A stretch of DNA of 51,121 nt from Bacillota bacterium (GCA_027336365.1 DAHWFY010000003.1:1-51121); one strand, 5' to 3'; counted from the first letter of the stretch, positions 37,982 to 47,680 are shown. Translations and numbers: made by a program. Notes: generated by a model from the sequence alone, not told the origin.

Positions 37982-38794
37982 GTGGGTTCATTTGTGGGGA
38001 TTGTGGCCATTGCCTTGATTCTCATTATGGTTCTTGTGTGGCTCAATATTTATCTGCTGCGTCGTCGACCACCGAATAAAAAGGGGTTGCGTGGCGGGGA
38101 TGATGAACTCCAGCAGGTCTCTAGTACCCCACCAGAATCTCCTCGTCGGCGCTCTGAGGCAAGGGTTTCTGAATCACATGAGGCTGCCAGGGAGAACACG
38201 GAGTTCACCAAATCACGGGCTTCAGAGGAGACGGAGGTTTACCGGAAGGTGCCAGTGAGGGGGCGTGAAGCCGAGGAGACAGCTTCGCAACGTCCCGGGG
38301 GTACCTATTCTGAGGATGTGAAGGTCGGCGATGTAGAGGTCTTGTCTGCACGCAATAATGAATCGACACACGGGAGCGGAAAGGTTTTTGAACGCCGTGC
38401 GTTGCCCTTTGTTTTATCTCGGTCTTCTGTCCCACTGTTTGAAGGAGAAGCTTGGCTGAAGTGCTTTTATCAACTTATGGAAGACCCCGGTGTGGTGGGC
38501 TGGATGGCTTTTCACGACGAGATTCTCGGAGCATCAGACCGGATTTATGAGGACGGATTTGTGGACGCCTTACGAGGATATCGCAGGACCGTGAGCAAAC
38601 TGCAAAAGGAAGTGGGCTTGTCACACGTGGTGGAGACGTCGATTGTCGGTGAGGAAGGGATGGTCTGGTTCTTAACTGGACGTGAAGACTCGTGGTTCGC
38701 CCTGTTTTTAGACCGCGATGTGGATGTGCACCGCTTGGTTCATCAGTTGCTGGCAGATGTGTTGGGCGCCCATTCCGAACAGACGTCTCCCTAA
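37982..38794 (+). CDS. N-terminally anchored protein with charged linker and roadblock/LC7-like C-terminal domain (inferred)
   Basis: VAIALILIMVLVWLNIYLLRRR, acidic/basic low-complexity linker, then LKCFYQLMEDPGVVGWMAFHDEILGASDRIYEDGFVDALRGYRRTVSKLQKEVGLSHVVETSIVGEEGMVWFLTGREDSWFALFLDRDVDVHRLVHQL. Confidence 0.6.
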   Translation: MGSFVGIVAIALILIMVLVWLNIYLLRRRPPNKKGLRGGDDELQQVSSTPPESPRRRSEARVSESHEAARENTEFTKSRASEETEVYRKVPVRGREAEETASQRPGGTYSEDVKVGDVEVLSARNNESTHGSGKVFERRALPFVLSRSSVPLFEGEAWLKCFYQLMEDPGVVGWMAFHDEILGASDRIYEDGFVDALRGYRRTVSKLQKEVGLSHVVETSIVGEEGMVWFLTGREDSWFALFLDRDVDVHRLVHQLLADVLGAHSEQTSP

Positions 38795-38824
38795 CAGATG
38801 TCTCCCTAACAGATGTCTCCCTAT
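38780..38824. repeat. Three tandem 15-bp units
   Basis: CAGACGTCTCCCTAA / CAGATGTCTCCCTAA / CAGATGTCTCCCTAT; first unit holds the upstream stop codon. Confidence 0.95.
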
Positions 38825-38825
38825 A

Positions 38826-38889
38826 CCAGTAAATACAGTAACGCAGATTTACATTCCTTGCTGGTGCCGCTAACAGCGGCATGAAGGTC
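38826..38889 (-). repeat. Family A repeat copy (reverse orientation)
   Basis: CCAGTAAATACAGTAACGCAGATTTACATTCCTTGCTGGTGCCGCTAACAGCGGCATGAAGGTC. Confidence 0.8.
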
Positions 38890-38951
38890 TAATCCTGGAC
38901 GCCATCCATGAGAGAAGCATATTTGGACGGGCCGACACGTACAGTCTATGG

Positions 38952-40070
38952 ATGACCTTGCGGGGAGGGACGAGGGTGCGCGTCATTTTGATGATGTTAC
39001 TTGCCCTGTCCATGATTCTATTCGGTGCAGAACTGTTTACCAATGGTGTAGAGTGGCTGGGGAGGAAATTGGGCCTTGGCGACGGCGCAATCGGCAGCGT
39101 GCTGGCAGCTCTGGGAACCGCTCTTCCCGAAACGGCTGTCCCCGTGACCGCCATTCTATTAGGTGCCGGAAGCAAGGGGTCGGAGGAAGTCGGTATGGGG
39201 GGTATCTTGGGAGCGCCCTTTCTGCTGGTGACGCTAGGGTCTCTCATCATGGGCGTAACCTTGTGGGTGCGCCAAAGTACGCAAGATACCTCGGAACGTC
39301 TGCATGTAAGAGGGAAGGCGTTTTATCGGGATATGATGTTTTTTTTACTGACCTACAGTTTTGTAATTGTTTCCGGCATCGTTCCCTGGTTGTGGTTACA
39401 TCATTTGGCTCCCTGGGTCCTTGTGGGCGCATATCTTTTGTTTGTGATTGTCGCCTTGCGAGAAAAGTGGGCAAACACGCCTGGAGAGCGCCCTCATCCC
39501 CTCTATCTGCAATGGAAAGCAGTGGAACCAATGTGGCAGTCGGTGGTGTTACAGTTATTGGTTTCCCTGCTGACCATCATTCTCGGCGCACAGATGCTGT
39601 CCTCTGGAGTCGGTCAGGTGGCAGTGGACCTGGGCATGCCAACTTTTGCGCTCTCAGCTTTGCTGATTCCTTTGGCCACGGAGCTGCCGGAGACGCTCAA
39701 TAGCGTGGTTTGGATCCGGCAGGGTAAGGATGCTTTGGCTTTAGGGAATGTGACCGGGGCCATGGTGTTTCAGAGTACCCTGGTGCCTGCTCTGGGGATT
39801 TGGCTCACTCCGTGGAGATTAGACTTGCCAGCCTTGTTGACAGGGTCCTTAACATTGGCTGCAGGGTCGCTATTGCTCGGTTTTTACTTGTTGCGCCGCC
39901 GCCTGGTAGCGGGGGTTCTGGCGGGTGTTTCCCTGTTGTATTGGGTCTTACCTTTGCAAATTCTTGCCGGTCGTTATGAACTGCAGGAGTGGTCTTTTTG
40001 GCTGACCATAACGATTATTACTGCAGTCGTGTTTGCATTTCGATGGAATTTGCGCGTGCGTGGAACATGA
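38952..40070 (+). CDS. Sodium/calcium exchanger-superfamily membrane protein
   Basis: VLAALGTALPETAVPVTAILLGAGSKGSEEVGMGGILGAPF and LLIPLATELPETLNSVVWIRQGKDALALGNVTGAMVFQST alpha-repeat-like motifs. Confidence 0.85.
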   Translation: MTLRGGTRVRVILMMLLALSMILFGAELFTNGVEWLGRKLGLGDGAIGSVLAALGTALPETAVPVTAILLGAGSKGSEEVGMGGILGAPFLLVTLGSLIMGVTLWVRQSTQDTSERLHVRGKAFYRDMMFFLLTYSFVIVSGIVPWLWLHHLAPWVLVGAYLLFVIVALREKWANTPGERPHPLYLQWKAVEPMWQSVVLQLLVSLLTIILGAQMLSSGVGQVAVDLGMPTFALSALLIPLATELPETLNSVVWIRQGKDALALGNVTGAMVFQSTLVPALGIWLTPWRLDLPALLTGSLTLAAGSLLLGFYLLRRRLVAGVLAGVSLLYWVLPLQILAGRYELQEWSFWLTITIITAVVFAFRWNLRVRGT

Positions 40071-40123
40071 TGGGGTGTTAAAATACGGATTAGGTCTGTC
40101 GACCTGCGCAAAGGAGGGCGAAA

Positions 40124-40441
40124 ATGGCAACTGAAGTGGTAACAGATCAAAACTTTCCAAATTTCTTACAATCTGATACTCCTGTTTTGGTGGACTTCTG
40201 GGCTGTGTGGTGTGGTCCCTGTAAAATGATTGCTCCCGTGTTGGAGGAGCTGTCAGGGGAATTGCAGGGTAAGTTGAAGATTGGCCGCTTGGATGTGGAC
40301 AAAAATCCTGCCACGACTCAACAGTTTGGCATTATGAGCATTCCGACCTTGTTGGTATTTAAGGGCGGTAAGGCGGTCAAGCAAATGATTGGCTTTCGCT
40401 CCAAGGCAGACTTGCTCAGTCAACTGTCCGAGGTCATCTAA
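40124..40441 (+). CDS. trxA: Thioredoxin
   Basis: VLVDFWAVWCGPCKMIAPVLEEL. Confidence 0.97.
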   Translation: MATEVVTDQNFPNFLQSDTPVLVDFWAVWCGPCKMIAPVLEELSGELQGKLKIGRLDVDKNPATTQQFGIMSIPTLLVFKGGKAVKQMIGFRSKADLLSQLSEVI

Positions 40442-40460
40442 GAAGGTTCCAAAACATGGG

Positions 40461-40489
40461 CCCGCCCCGGGTTTTCCTGGGGCGGCTTT
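40461..40489 (+). terminator. Terminator after trxA
   Basis: CCGCCCC...GGGGCGG then CTTTCC. Confidence 0.65.
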
Positions 40490-40575
40490 CCTATCATCGG
40501 GTTTCTTATCATTCAGAATGGCGGGAACTTGTATTCAGTGAAGGGGAACCTTTTTTAGGGGATTCATCCGTCTGC

Positions 40576-41868
40576 TCAGCGATATAATTCATTGAATGCC
40601 TCGTCAACGGCTTGCAGCGTTTTGGTGATATCGTCTTCACTGTGAGCCGCAGAGACAAACCACGCTTCATATTTGGAAGGGGCAATAAAAATGCCTCGCC
40701 GCAGGAGGGCGTGGAACAAAGCTGCAAATTCCTGTGAATGGGTGCGCACTGCTCCCTCATAATTTACTACCCGTTGGCTCCCAAAAAACACGGTCAGGGC
40801 CCCTCCGATTCGGTTCACGGTGACCTGTGCCTCAACACGGTTTGCAGCAGCGAGAATACCTTTCTCTAATCGTTGCCCCAATCTGCTCATTTGTTCATAA
40901 ATTTCGGGCTGGCGTAAGATTTGCAAGCAGGCAAGGCCAGCACGCATAGAGGCTGGATTGCCTGCCATGGTTCCGGCTTGATAGACGGGGCCTAGAGGTG
41001 CTACGCGCTCCATGACCTCTTGTTTGCCACCATAAGCACCAATGGGCAGGCCACCACCAATAATTTTACCCAAAGCGTAAAGGTCTGGGTGTACGTCGTA
41101 CAATTGTGCGGCCGTACCGTAGTGGAAACGGAAAGCGGTAATCACTTCGTCGAAAATGACCAGGGCACCCGCTGAATGAGACAAATCAATGATCTGTTGC
41201 AAAAATCCGGGTTCCGGAGCCACAATTCCAAAATTACCCACAATTGGTTCCACTAAAACCGCTGCAACTTCGGAGCCGTGTTGTGCCAACGCTTCAGATA
41301 GGGCATGCACGTCATTATAGGGGACAGTAATAACCTCCGCCGCCGTTGCCGGAGTGACGCCGGCACTGTCCGGAATGCCAATGGAAGATGGACCGGACCC
41401 TGCGGCTACGAGCATTGGATCAGAATGTCCGTGGTAACATCCAGCAAACTTTACAATCTTATTGCGACCAGTGGCGCCACGTGCCACGCGCAGGGTTGTC
41501 ATAACGGCCTCGGTGCCGGAATTCACAAACCGCAGTCGTTCCAAGTCTGGAATGGCCGACTGCAGGGTTTCAGCAAATTCAACTTCCCATGGGGTGGGGG
41601 TCCCATAGAGAATTCCGTCCTCGCTGGCCGCACGCACGGCCTTCATGACATGGGGATGGGCGTGACCTAATATCAAAGGGCCATAGGCCCCCAGGTAGTC
41701 GATAAAGGTATTGCCGTCCACATCCTCAAAGTAGGCCCCGTAAGCTCGTTTCATGACGACCGGTACCCCGCCGCCGACGGATTTAAAAGACCGGGATGGG
41801 CTGTTGACTCCTCCGAGAATGGCTTTTTCCGACCTTTCAAACCACCGTTCCGTTTGAGAAAACTCCAT
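40576..41868 (-). CDS. hemL: Glutamate-1-semialdehyde 2,1-aminomutase
   Basis: [60 protein letters not shown] at 41868 after GGGAGG. Confidence 0.95.
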   Translation of the reverse strand: MEFSQTERWFERSEKAILGGVNSPSRSFKSVGGGVPVVMKRAYGAYFEDVDGNTFIDYLGAYGPLILGHAHPHVMKAVRAASEDGILYGTPTPWEVEFAETLQSAIPDLERLRFVNSGTEAVMTTLRVARGATGRNKIVKFAGCYHGHSDPMLVAAGSGPSSIGIPDSAGVTPATAAEVITVPYNDVHALSEALAQHGSEVAAVLVEPIVGNFGIVAPEPGFLQQIIDLSHSAGALVIFDEVITAFRFHYGTAAQLYDVHPDLYALGKIIGGGLPIGAYGGKQEVMERVAPLGPVYQAGTMAGNPASMRAGLACLQILRQPEIYEQMSRLGQRLEKGILAAANRVEAQVTVNRIGGALTVFFGSQRVVNYEGAVRTHSQEFAALFHALLRRGIFIAPSKYEAWFVSAAHSEDDITKTLQAVDEAFNELYR

Positions 41869-42148
41869 CGAATTGAAACCTCCCGTTTCATGGACTGAAA
41901 GTGAACGAATTGCCCGCACATTTCCTTTCATCGGCACTACGCGTTGGTGGGTTAAGTGGGGGCCGATCTTTGATTTTTTCTCTTGGGACTGCACGAATTG
42001 GAACTGCAAGTATTGTTTTACGGTTTTCAGACTAGTTCCTTCAACCGAGAATACAAGATAAACACAATACCATAGATAAGAAAGTATTGTAACTTTCCAT
42101 GTCACCCATTTTATGATAAAATTAAACTATAAGCAACGAGGCATAGAG

Positions 42149-43591
42149 GTGACTTCCATCGAAAAACAAGTTGCATTGAGATCTTTGCCTGCTGTTGGAC
42201 ATCTGCTCGAATTTCCACAAACTCTGTCTGTTTTTGCGGATTATCCTCTGGCGTTGGTCACTCGGTTTCTGGGCGAGGCTGTGGCGGAGTTGCGAGAAAT
42301 GTGGGACAGGGATCCTGCACCTGGTGATGATGCATGGGCGCAAATGGTTTTGCCTGAGAGCATCATTCAACGGGCCCATCGGATTTTGAATGTATATCTT
42401 AGTCCACACCTGCGTCCGGTGTTGAATCTAACTGGAACGGTTATCCATACCAATTTGGGCCGTGCTCCTTTGTCCGAGCGGGCGTTGCAGGCGGTCCATG
42501 ACGTTGCCTCTCAGTACAGTAATCTGGAATACGATTTAACGCCGGGAAAACGAGGTTCTCGCCATGACCACGTGGCCAAACGACTGTGTGCCCTGACGGG
42601 AGCTGAGGCAGCTCTCGTCGTGAACAACAATGCGGCCGCTGTACTGTTGGCGTTGCGTTCGCTCGCCCAAGGTGGGGAGGCGGTGGTTTCAAGAGGGCAA
42701 TTGGTGGAAATTGGAGGTTCATTCCGGATACCTGATATCATGGTTCAAGCGGGAGTTCTCTTGAAGGAAGTGGGCACCACTAACAAAACTCATCTGCGAG
42801 ACTATCAGCAGGCCATTGGCGAAAACACACGCTTAATTTTAAAGGTGCATACGAGCAATTACCGTATTGTGGGCTTTGTTCACCAGCCCCCCTTAGCTGA
42901 CCTCGTGGAGTTGGCGCGTCAGCGGCAAGTTCCTTTGTTTGAGGACTTGGGCAGCGGGGCGTTGTTCGATTTTCCCGACTTTGGCGTAGGGGATGAGCCT
43001 ACGGTTTCCAACAGTATTCGCGCAGGAGTGGATTTGGTTTCTTTTAGCGGAGACAAGCTGTTGGGGGGAGCTCAGGCAGGTATCCTTCTCGGTAAACAGG
43101 ACGTGGTGGCTAAGTTGCGCAGCCATCCCTGGATGCGTGCCTTGCGAGTGGATAAAATGACGCTGGCCGCCCTTGAGGCGACTTTGGTTGCCTACGCAGA
43201 TTCAGACATGGCACGTAAAGAAGTGCCGGTGGTGCGCATGATTACCGCCTCTTACGAGGAAATGACGAAACAAGCCGCTGTTTTAGAAAAAGCCATTGCT
43301 GCGGACGAAGTCTTAGCGAAGGTGCTTGACGTAGAACAAGTGGACGCTGTGTCCCGTATCGGCGGAGGTGCTCTGCCGTTAACGGAACTCCCCACCCGCT
43401 GCTTACGGCTACAGGCAAAAGGCCTCACTGCGCAGCAATTTTCCGACCAATTGCGTCACGTACCTCAGGTTCCCGTCATCACGCGCATCGCGCACGACGC
43501 TGTCCTTTGTGATCCAAGAACCCTCCTACCGGGGCAAGAAGGTCTTATGTTGGACAGTCTGCGCCAGTGGGCACAAGAGTTGACAGTCTGA
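42149..43591 (+). CDS. selA: L-seryl-tRNA(Sec) selenium transferase
   Basis: VLNLTGTVIHTNLGRAPLSERALQAV, SNLEYDLTPGKRGSRHDHV, VNNNAAAVLLAL, SRGQLVEIGGSFRIPDIM, DLVSFSGDKLLGGAQAGILLG. Confidence 0.92.
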   Translation: MTSIEKQVALRSLPAVGHLLEFPQTLSVFADYPLALVTRFLGEAVAELREMWDRDPAPGDDAWAQMVLPESIIQRAHRILNVYLSPHLRPVLNLTGTVIHTNLGRAPLSERALQAVHDVASQYSNLEYDLTPGKRGSRHDHVAKRLCALTGAEAALVVNNNAAAVLLALRSLAQGGEAVVSRGQLVEIGGSFRIPDIMVQAGVLLKEVGTTNKTHLRDYQQAIGENTRLILKVHTSNYRIVGFVHQPPLADLVELARQRQVPLFEDLGSGALFDFPDFGVGDEPTVSNSIRAGVDLVSFSGDKLLGGAQAGILLGKQDVVAKLRSHPWMRALRVDKMTLAALEATLVAYADSDMARKEVPVVRMITASYEEMTKQAAVLEKAIAADEVLAKVLDVEQVDAVSRIGGGALPLTELPTRCLRLQAKGLTAQQFSDQLRHVPQVPVITRIAHDAVLCDPRTLLPGQEGLMLDSLRQWAQELTV

Positions 43592-43713
43592 CGCGGATGA
43601 AGAACGGCTCAACGGGACACAATGAAAGCAAGACGCTGGTAGTTCAGAGGTTTTGTAAACTTTTGCTGAGCTTTTGGCGGACATGCACCGTGGCCCGGAG
43701 GGAGGTTTCCTGA

Positions 43714-43893
43714 ATGCGGTATCGTGAGGTTGATTCTGCCATGTTGTGGCGGTTACGGGATGAAGTACCTATACCCCGGGGTGGGATGAAAGGAATATGG
43801 CAAGGCTTGGCTTGGCCCACGCAGGCATTCTCCAATGGAGGGCCGGATGGTTTAATGGACAAGGAATTGCGACTTGTTTCCAGACGCAATTGA
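43714..43893 (+). CDS. Possible 59-aa small protein, unknown function
   Basis: ATG preceded by GGAGGGAGG at about 8 nt; translation MRYREVDSAMLWRLRDEVPIPRGGMKGIWQGLAWPTQAFSNGGPDGLMDKELRLVSRRN; below ORF-track size cutoff. Confidence 0.4.
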   Translation: MRYREVDSAMLWRLRDEVPIPRGGMKGIWQGLAWPTQAFSNGGPDGLMDKELRLVSRRN

Positions 43894-43940
43894 AGTTGAT
43901 TAAGTCATACGGTTGTCGGTCTATTCGGTCAGTCGATGAT

Positions 43941-44296
43941 TTGACAGACATTTTTGCAATGGCTATACTCAAAAATACAAGTAAATTGGGACACGAAGAT
44001 TCAATGCCGAGGAGAAGTAACCTTCTACCGATGTTCAGAGAGACCTGCCTGAGGCTGTGAGTAGGTTCACTGGTGAAAGGTGAAAGACACCTCTAAGAAC
44101 TGGCGTGAACGGAGACTTGTGATGTCCGGTCGGAATGAGTTGTGTCGTCGGACTCGGCTTGCATATTCTCCTAAAGCATCGGCGGTTGTGCCCGTTACAG
44201 CGCAAGAGTGGGACCTTAGGGTCCAATCAGGGTGGTACCACGGAGAGTTCCTTCGTCCCTGTCCGTAGCGGCAGGGCGGAGGAACTTTTTTGTTGC
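43941..44296 (+). ncRNA. T-box leader of hisS-aspS (with promoter and terminator)
   Basis: TTGACA-N17-TATACT (43941-43969); AGAGAG; T-box CAGGGTGGTACCACGG (44228-44243); terminator AGTTCCTTCGTCCCTG...CAGGGCGGAGGAACTTTTTT. Confidence 0.9.
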
Positions 44297-44320
44297 CAGG
44301 ACGTGTCCTAGTAGGGAGGC

Positions 44321-45595
44321 ATGGGCGATTTGTTAACACAAAGACCGCGAGGAACCACCGATATCTTGCCGCAGGACGTCGTTCGCTGGCAGGAAATTGA
44401 GCGCACGGTGCGAGAACTGTGCCAAGTGTATGGCTATCAAGAAATTCGCACACCTGTCTTTGAACACACGGAATTATTTGCCCGTGGTGTTGGAGAAACC
44501 ACAGACATCGTAGAAAAGGAGATGTACACCTTCACTGACCGAGGCGGTCGGAGTGTCACGTTACGTCCGGAGGGAACTGCGGGGGTAGTGCGGGCATTTG
44601 TGGAAAACAAACTTTACGGGTGGGCGGATGCGGTGAAGTTGTATTACATCGGCCCCATGTTTCGCTACGAAAAGCCCCAAAAGGGACGCTTGCGTCAACT
44701 CCATCAATTCGGTTGCGAGGTCTTTGGGGCGTCGGGGCCGGATGTGGACGCCGAAGTCATTGCTCTGAACGTGGAGGTGCTCAGGCGTAGTGGATTGCGA
44801 GATGTTCAGGTGGAACTGAACAGTGTGGGTTGTTCCGTGTGCCGACCTCGTCATCGAGAACAGATGGTGGAAAAGCTCACTCCTTTTAAAGAACAATTAT
44901 GTACTGACTGTCAACGGCGGTTGGAAAGAAATCCATTGCGCATTTTTGACTGTAAAAATGAGATCTGCCAGGGAGTTTTGATGGAGTCTGGAGCTCCGAC
45001 TATTTTGGAGAGTTTGTGTGACGACTGCCAAATTCACTTTACCGGTGTGCAGGCCTTGCTGCAATCTGAAAGGATTACTTTTAAAATCAATCCTCGTCTG
45101 GTGAGGGGCTTGGACTACTACACTCGCACTGCCTGGGAGTGTGTTTTACCTGGGTACAGTTCAGTGGCTGGCGGAGGGCGCTATAACGGCTTGGTGGCCG
45201 AGGCCGGGGGACCGGAAACACCAGGAATTGGATTCGCCGTGGGGCTGGACCGATTGTTGATGATTCTTGCTGATAAACAACCCGAGAAATCTGCAAGAAG
45301 TCGTCTACAGATTTTTGTGGTTGTGGCTGACCCTACAGCGCAAGTGTATGGGATGGAAATTTTGCAGGAACTGCGGGCAGCTGGCATTGCGGCAGATAAG
45401 GATTACCTGGGTAAAGGAATGAAGGCTCAGTTGAAAAGTGCGGATCGCCTCGGTGCAGCGTTTACGGTGATTGTGGGAGAACGTGAATTGTCCAAGGCTA
45501 CCGTGGGATTGAAGAACCTCGTTACAGGGTCTCAGTTGGAATTACCCAGGGCAGAATTGGTGGAGTACTTGCAAAGTGGAGGGGACAAGCAATGA
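44321..45595 (+). CDS. hisS: Histidyl-tRNA synthetase
   Basis: RGTTDILPQDVVRWQEIE, TLRPEGTAGVVRAFVE, GPMFRYEKPQKGRLRQLHQFGCE, GLDYYTRTAWE. Confidence 0.97.
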   Translation: MGDLLTQRPRGTTDILPQDVVRWQEIERTVRELCQVYGYQEIRTPVFEHTELFARGVGETTDIVEKEMYTFTDRGGRSVTLRPEGTAGVVRAFVENKLYGWADAVKLYYIGPMFRYEKPQKGRLRQLHQFGCEVFGASGPDVDAEVIALNVEVLRRSGLRDVQVELNSVGCSVCRPRHREQMVEKLTPFKEQLCTDCQRRLERNPLRIFDCKNEICQGVLMESGAPTILESLCDDCQIHFTGVQALLQSERITFKINPRLVRGLDYYTRTAWECVLPGYSSVAGGGRYNGLVAEAGGPETPGIGFAVGLDRLLMILADKQPEKSARSRLQIFVVVADPTAQVYGMEILQELRAAGIAADKDYLGKGMKAQLKSADRLGAAFTVIVGERELSKATVGLKNLVTGSQLELPRAELVEYLQSGGDKQ

Positions 45596-47439
45596 GTCAA
45601 GGACAGATGTACTTTCGCACGCATCGCGCCGAGGAGACTTCCCACGTCAGTCCGGGAACCCGTGTGACGTTGTCGGGATGGGTGGCTCGCCGTCGGGATT
45701 TGGGCGGCATTGTGTTCATAGATCTTCGGGATAGAAGTGGCATTGTGCAACTGGTGTTTGATCCCCAAAAAGGCACACCCCCGACGGTGATGGAACAAGC
45801 GGATACTTTACGCAACGAGTATGTTTTTACAGTGGCTGGTATAGTGGTTCGCCGTGACCCACAGGCCGTAAACCCGAAGTTAGCCACTGGTGAGATTGAG
45901 GTGCGCGTGGATGAATTGGAGATACTCAACGCCTCCAAAAACCCCCCTTTTTACATTCAAGATGGTGTGGATGTAGACGAAACCGTTCGTCTGCGTTACC
46001 GCTACCTGGACTTGCGCAGACCGGAGATGCAGCAGATGCTGATGTTACGCCATCGGGTGGTCCGCAGTTTGCGAAAGTTTTTAGACGAACATGACTTTGT
46101 TGAAGTGGAAACTCCCATGTTGACGCGCAGTACCCCAGAGGGAGCCCGAGATTATTTGGTACCCAGCCGTCTGCAGGCGGGCGCCTTTTATGCCCTGCCT
46201 CAGTCTCCCCAGTTGTTTAAACAACTTCTGATGGTGTCTGGGTTGGAGCGGTACTATCAGTTTGCTCGTTGCTTTCGTGATGAAGACCTGCGGGCAGATC
46301 GACAACCGGAGTTTACGCAACTGGATATTGAACAGTCTTTTTTGTCTCTGCCGGAGTTTCAGACCCTAATGGAAAAAATGATGGCCGATGTGTTTGCGGA
46401 TGTTTTGGGGGTGAACTTGCCGCAGCCATTTTTGCGCCTTTCTTATGAAGAGGCCATGCATCGCTACGGATCGGATAAGCCAGATCTGCGTTTTGGGCTG
46501 GAACTACAAGACCTTTCGGACGTAGTGGCGAAAATACAACCGGAATTTCGTGTGTTTCAGGATGCCCTATCACAGGGGGGAGTCATCAAGGGATTAGTGG
46601 TTGCCGGGGGAGCCGCATGGTCACGACGTCAAACGGATGATCTGGTGAGTTTTGTCAAGTCTTACGGTTTGCAGGGGTTGGCCACTGTGGCTGTACAAGA
46701 AGCAGGTATCAAAGCGTCCATCGGCAAGTTTTTCAATGGGGAACAGTTGGCGCTTCTTGCTCAAGCTACGGGGACTGGTCAAGGAGATCTATTGCTTATT
46801 GGAGCAGGATTAGCGTCCAAGGTTCTGCCTGCTTTAGGCGCTTTGCGAACTCGTCTGGGACATGACTTGGGGTTGATTGACGAAAAAGAGTTTCGCATCG
46901 CCTGGGTTACGGATTTCCCTTTGCTGACTTATGATGAAGAGCAAGGTCGGTTTGTGGCAGAGCATCACCCGTTCACCATGCCAAAATGGGAAGATTTAGA
47001 TAATCTAGAATCAAGTCCAGGTTCCGTGCGGGCTCAGGCGTATGATTTGGTACTGAACGGGTATGAGTTGGGGGGAGGGAGCATGGGCATTTATCGACGA
47101 GACATTCAGGAACGCATGTTCCAAGCGCTGGGCTTCAGCATCGAAGAGGCCTATCGCCAGTTTGGCTTCCTGATGGATGCATTTGAGTATGGCACGCCTC
47201 CCCACGGAGGTATCGCTTTTGGTCTGGATCGTTTGGTAATGGTCATGGGGGGCGGAAAATCATTGCGAGACTGTATTGCTTTTCCAAAAACGTCAAGTGG
47301 AACGGACCTGTTGACCCATGCGCCCGCATCGGTGAGTGGGGAGCAGCTACAGGTGTTACACTTACGAGTAGAAGGAGCAAATGTCCGAGTTGAGGGAAAG
47401 GGACCGGATGTCACCCTTGCAGCCTCCGCGCAAGGGTGA
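45592..47439 (+). CDS. aspS: Aspartyl-tRNA synthetase
   Basis: VTLSGWVARRRDLGGIVFIDLRDRSGIVQLVF, FRDEDLRADRQPEFTQLDIE, GGIAFGLDRLVM. Confidence 0.97.
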   Translation: MSQGQMYFRTHRAEETSHVSPGTRVTLSGWVARRRDLGGIVFIDLRDRSGIVQLVFDPQKGTPPTVMEQADTLRNEYVFTVAGIVVRRDPQAVNPKLATGEIEVRVDELEILNASKNPPFYIQDGVDVDETVRLRYRYLDLRRPEMQQMLMLRHRVVRSLRKFLDEHDFVEVETPMLTRSTPEGARDYLVPSRLQAGAFYALPQSPQLFKQLLMVSGLERYYQFARCFRDEDLRADRQPEFTQLDIEQSFLSLPEFQTLMEKMMADVFADVLGVNLPQPFLRLSYEEAMHRYGSDKPDLRFGLELQDLSDVVAKIQPEFRVFQDALSQGGVIKGLVVAGGAAWSRRQTDDLVSFVKSYGLQGLATVAVQEAGIKASIGKFFNGEQLALLAQATGTGQGDLLLIGAGLASKVLPALGALRTRLGHDLGLIDEKEFRIAWVTDFPLLTYDEEQGRFVAEHHPFTMPKWEDLDNLESSPGSVRAQAYDLVLNGYELGGGSMGIYRRDIQERMFQALGFSIEEAYRQFGFLMDAFEYGTPPHGGIAFGLDRLVMVMGGGKSLRDCIAFPKTSSGTDLLTHAPASVSGEQLQVLHLRVEGANVRVEGKGPDVTLAASAQG

Positions 47440-47499
47440 TAGGATATAGGCAAGCGGCAAGGCAGATTGTCTTGTAGCACTTGACGAAAAAGAGAATCA

Positions 47500-47680
47500 T
47501 CCCTGCGCTGTTAGTGATGGCCTAGGTGTTTTGAGCCAACACCATTTTTCGGGGAGTTCGACGTCTCGGCGGTACGCACATGCCTCGAGGAGGTTGCTTG
47601 AGGACGTTGCAAGCAGTTGAGCAGGACACCCACCTGCGAGAGCAGGTTCAAAACGAAGGGCTGCACGGCAAGTGCGGGGA
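47500..47680 (+). ncRNA. ssrS: 6S RNA
   Basis: Closing stem TCCCTGCGCT...AGTGCGGGGA; internal GGTGTTTTGAGCCAACACC and CACCTGCGAGAGCAGGTTCAAAACGAAGGGCTGCACGG; location between aspS and rarA matches the known Bacillus arrangement. Confidence 0.75.

Noticed and set aside
38475-38882. Minus-strand ORF with RETSVRETSVRETSV repeats
   Set aside because: The amino-acid repeat is just the antisense reading of the 15-bp tandem repeat and family A copy; the plus-strand gene is better supported.
38948-39703. 251-aa plus-strand ORF overlapping the exchanger gene
   Set aside because: Arg/Ser/Gly-rich out-of-frame shadow; the +372-aa frame shows conserved exchanger motifs.
43592-43940. Possible tRNA-Sec (selC) between selA and hisS
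   Set aside because: No ~95-nt cloverleaf, no GGTTCRA T-loop and no paired acceptor ends found; GGATGGTTTAATGG looks D-arm-like only by chance.
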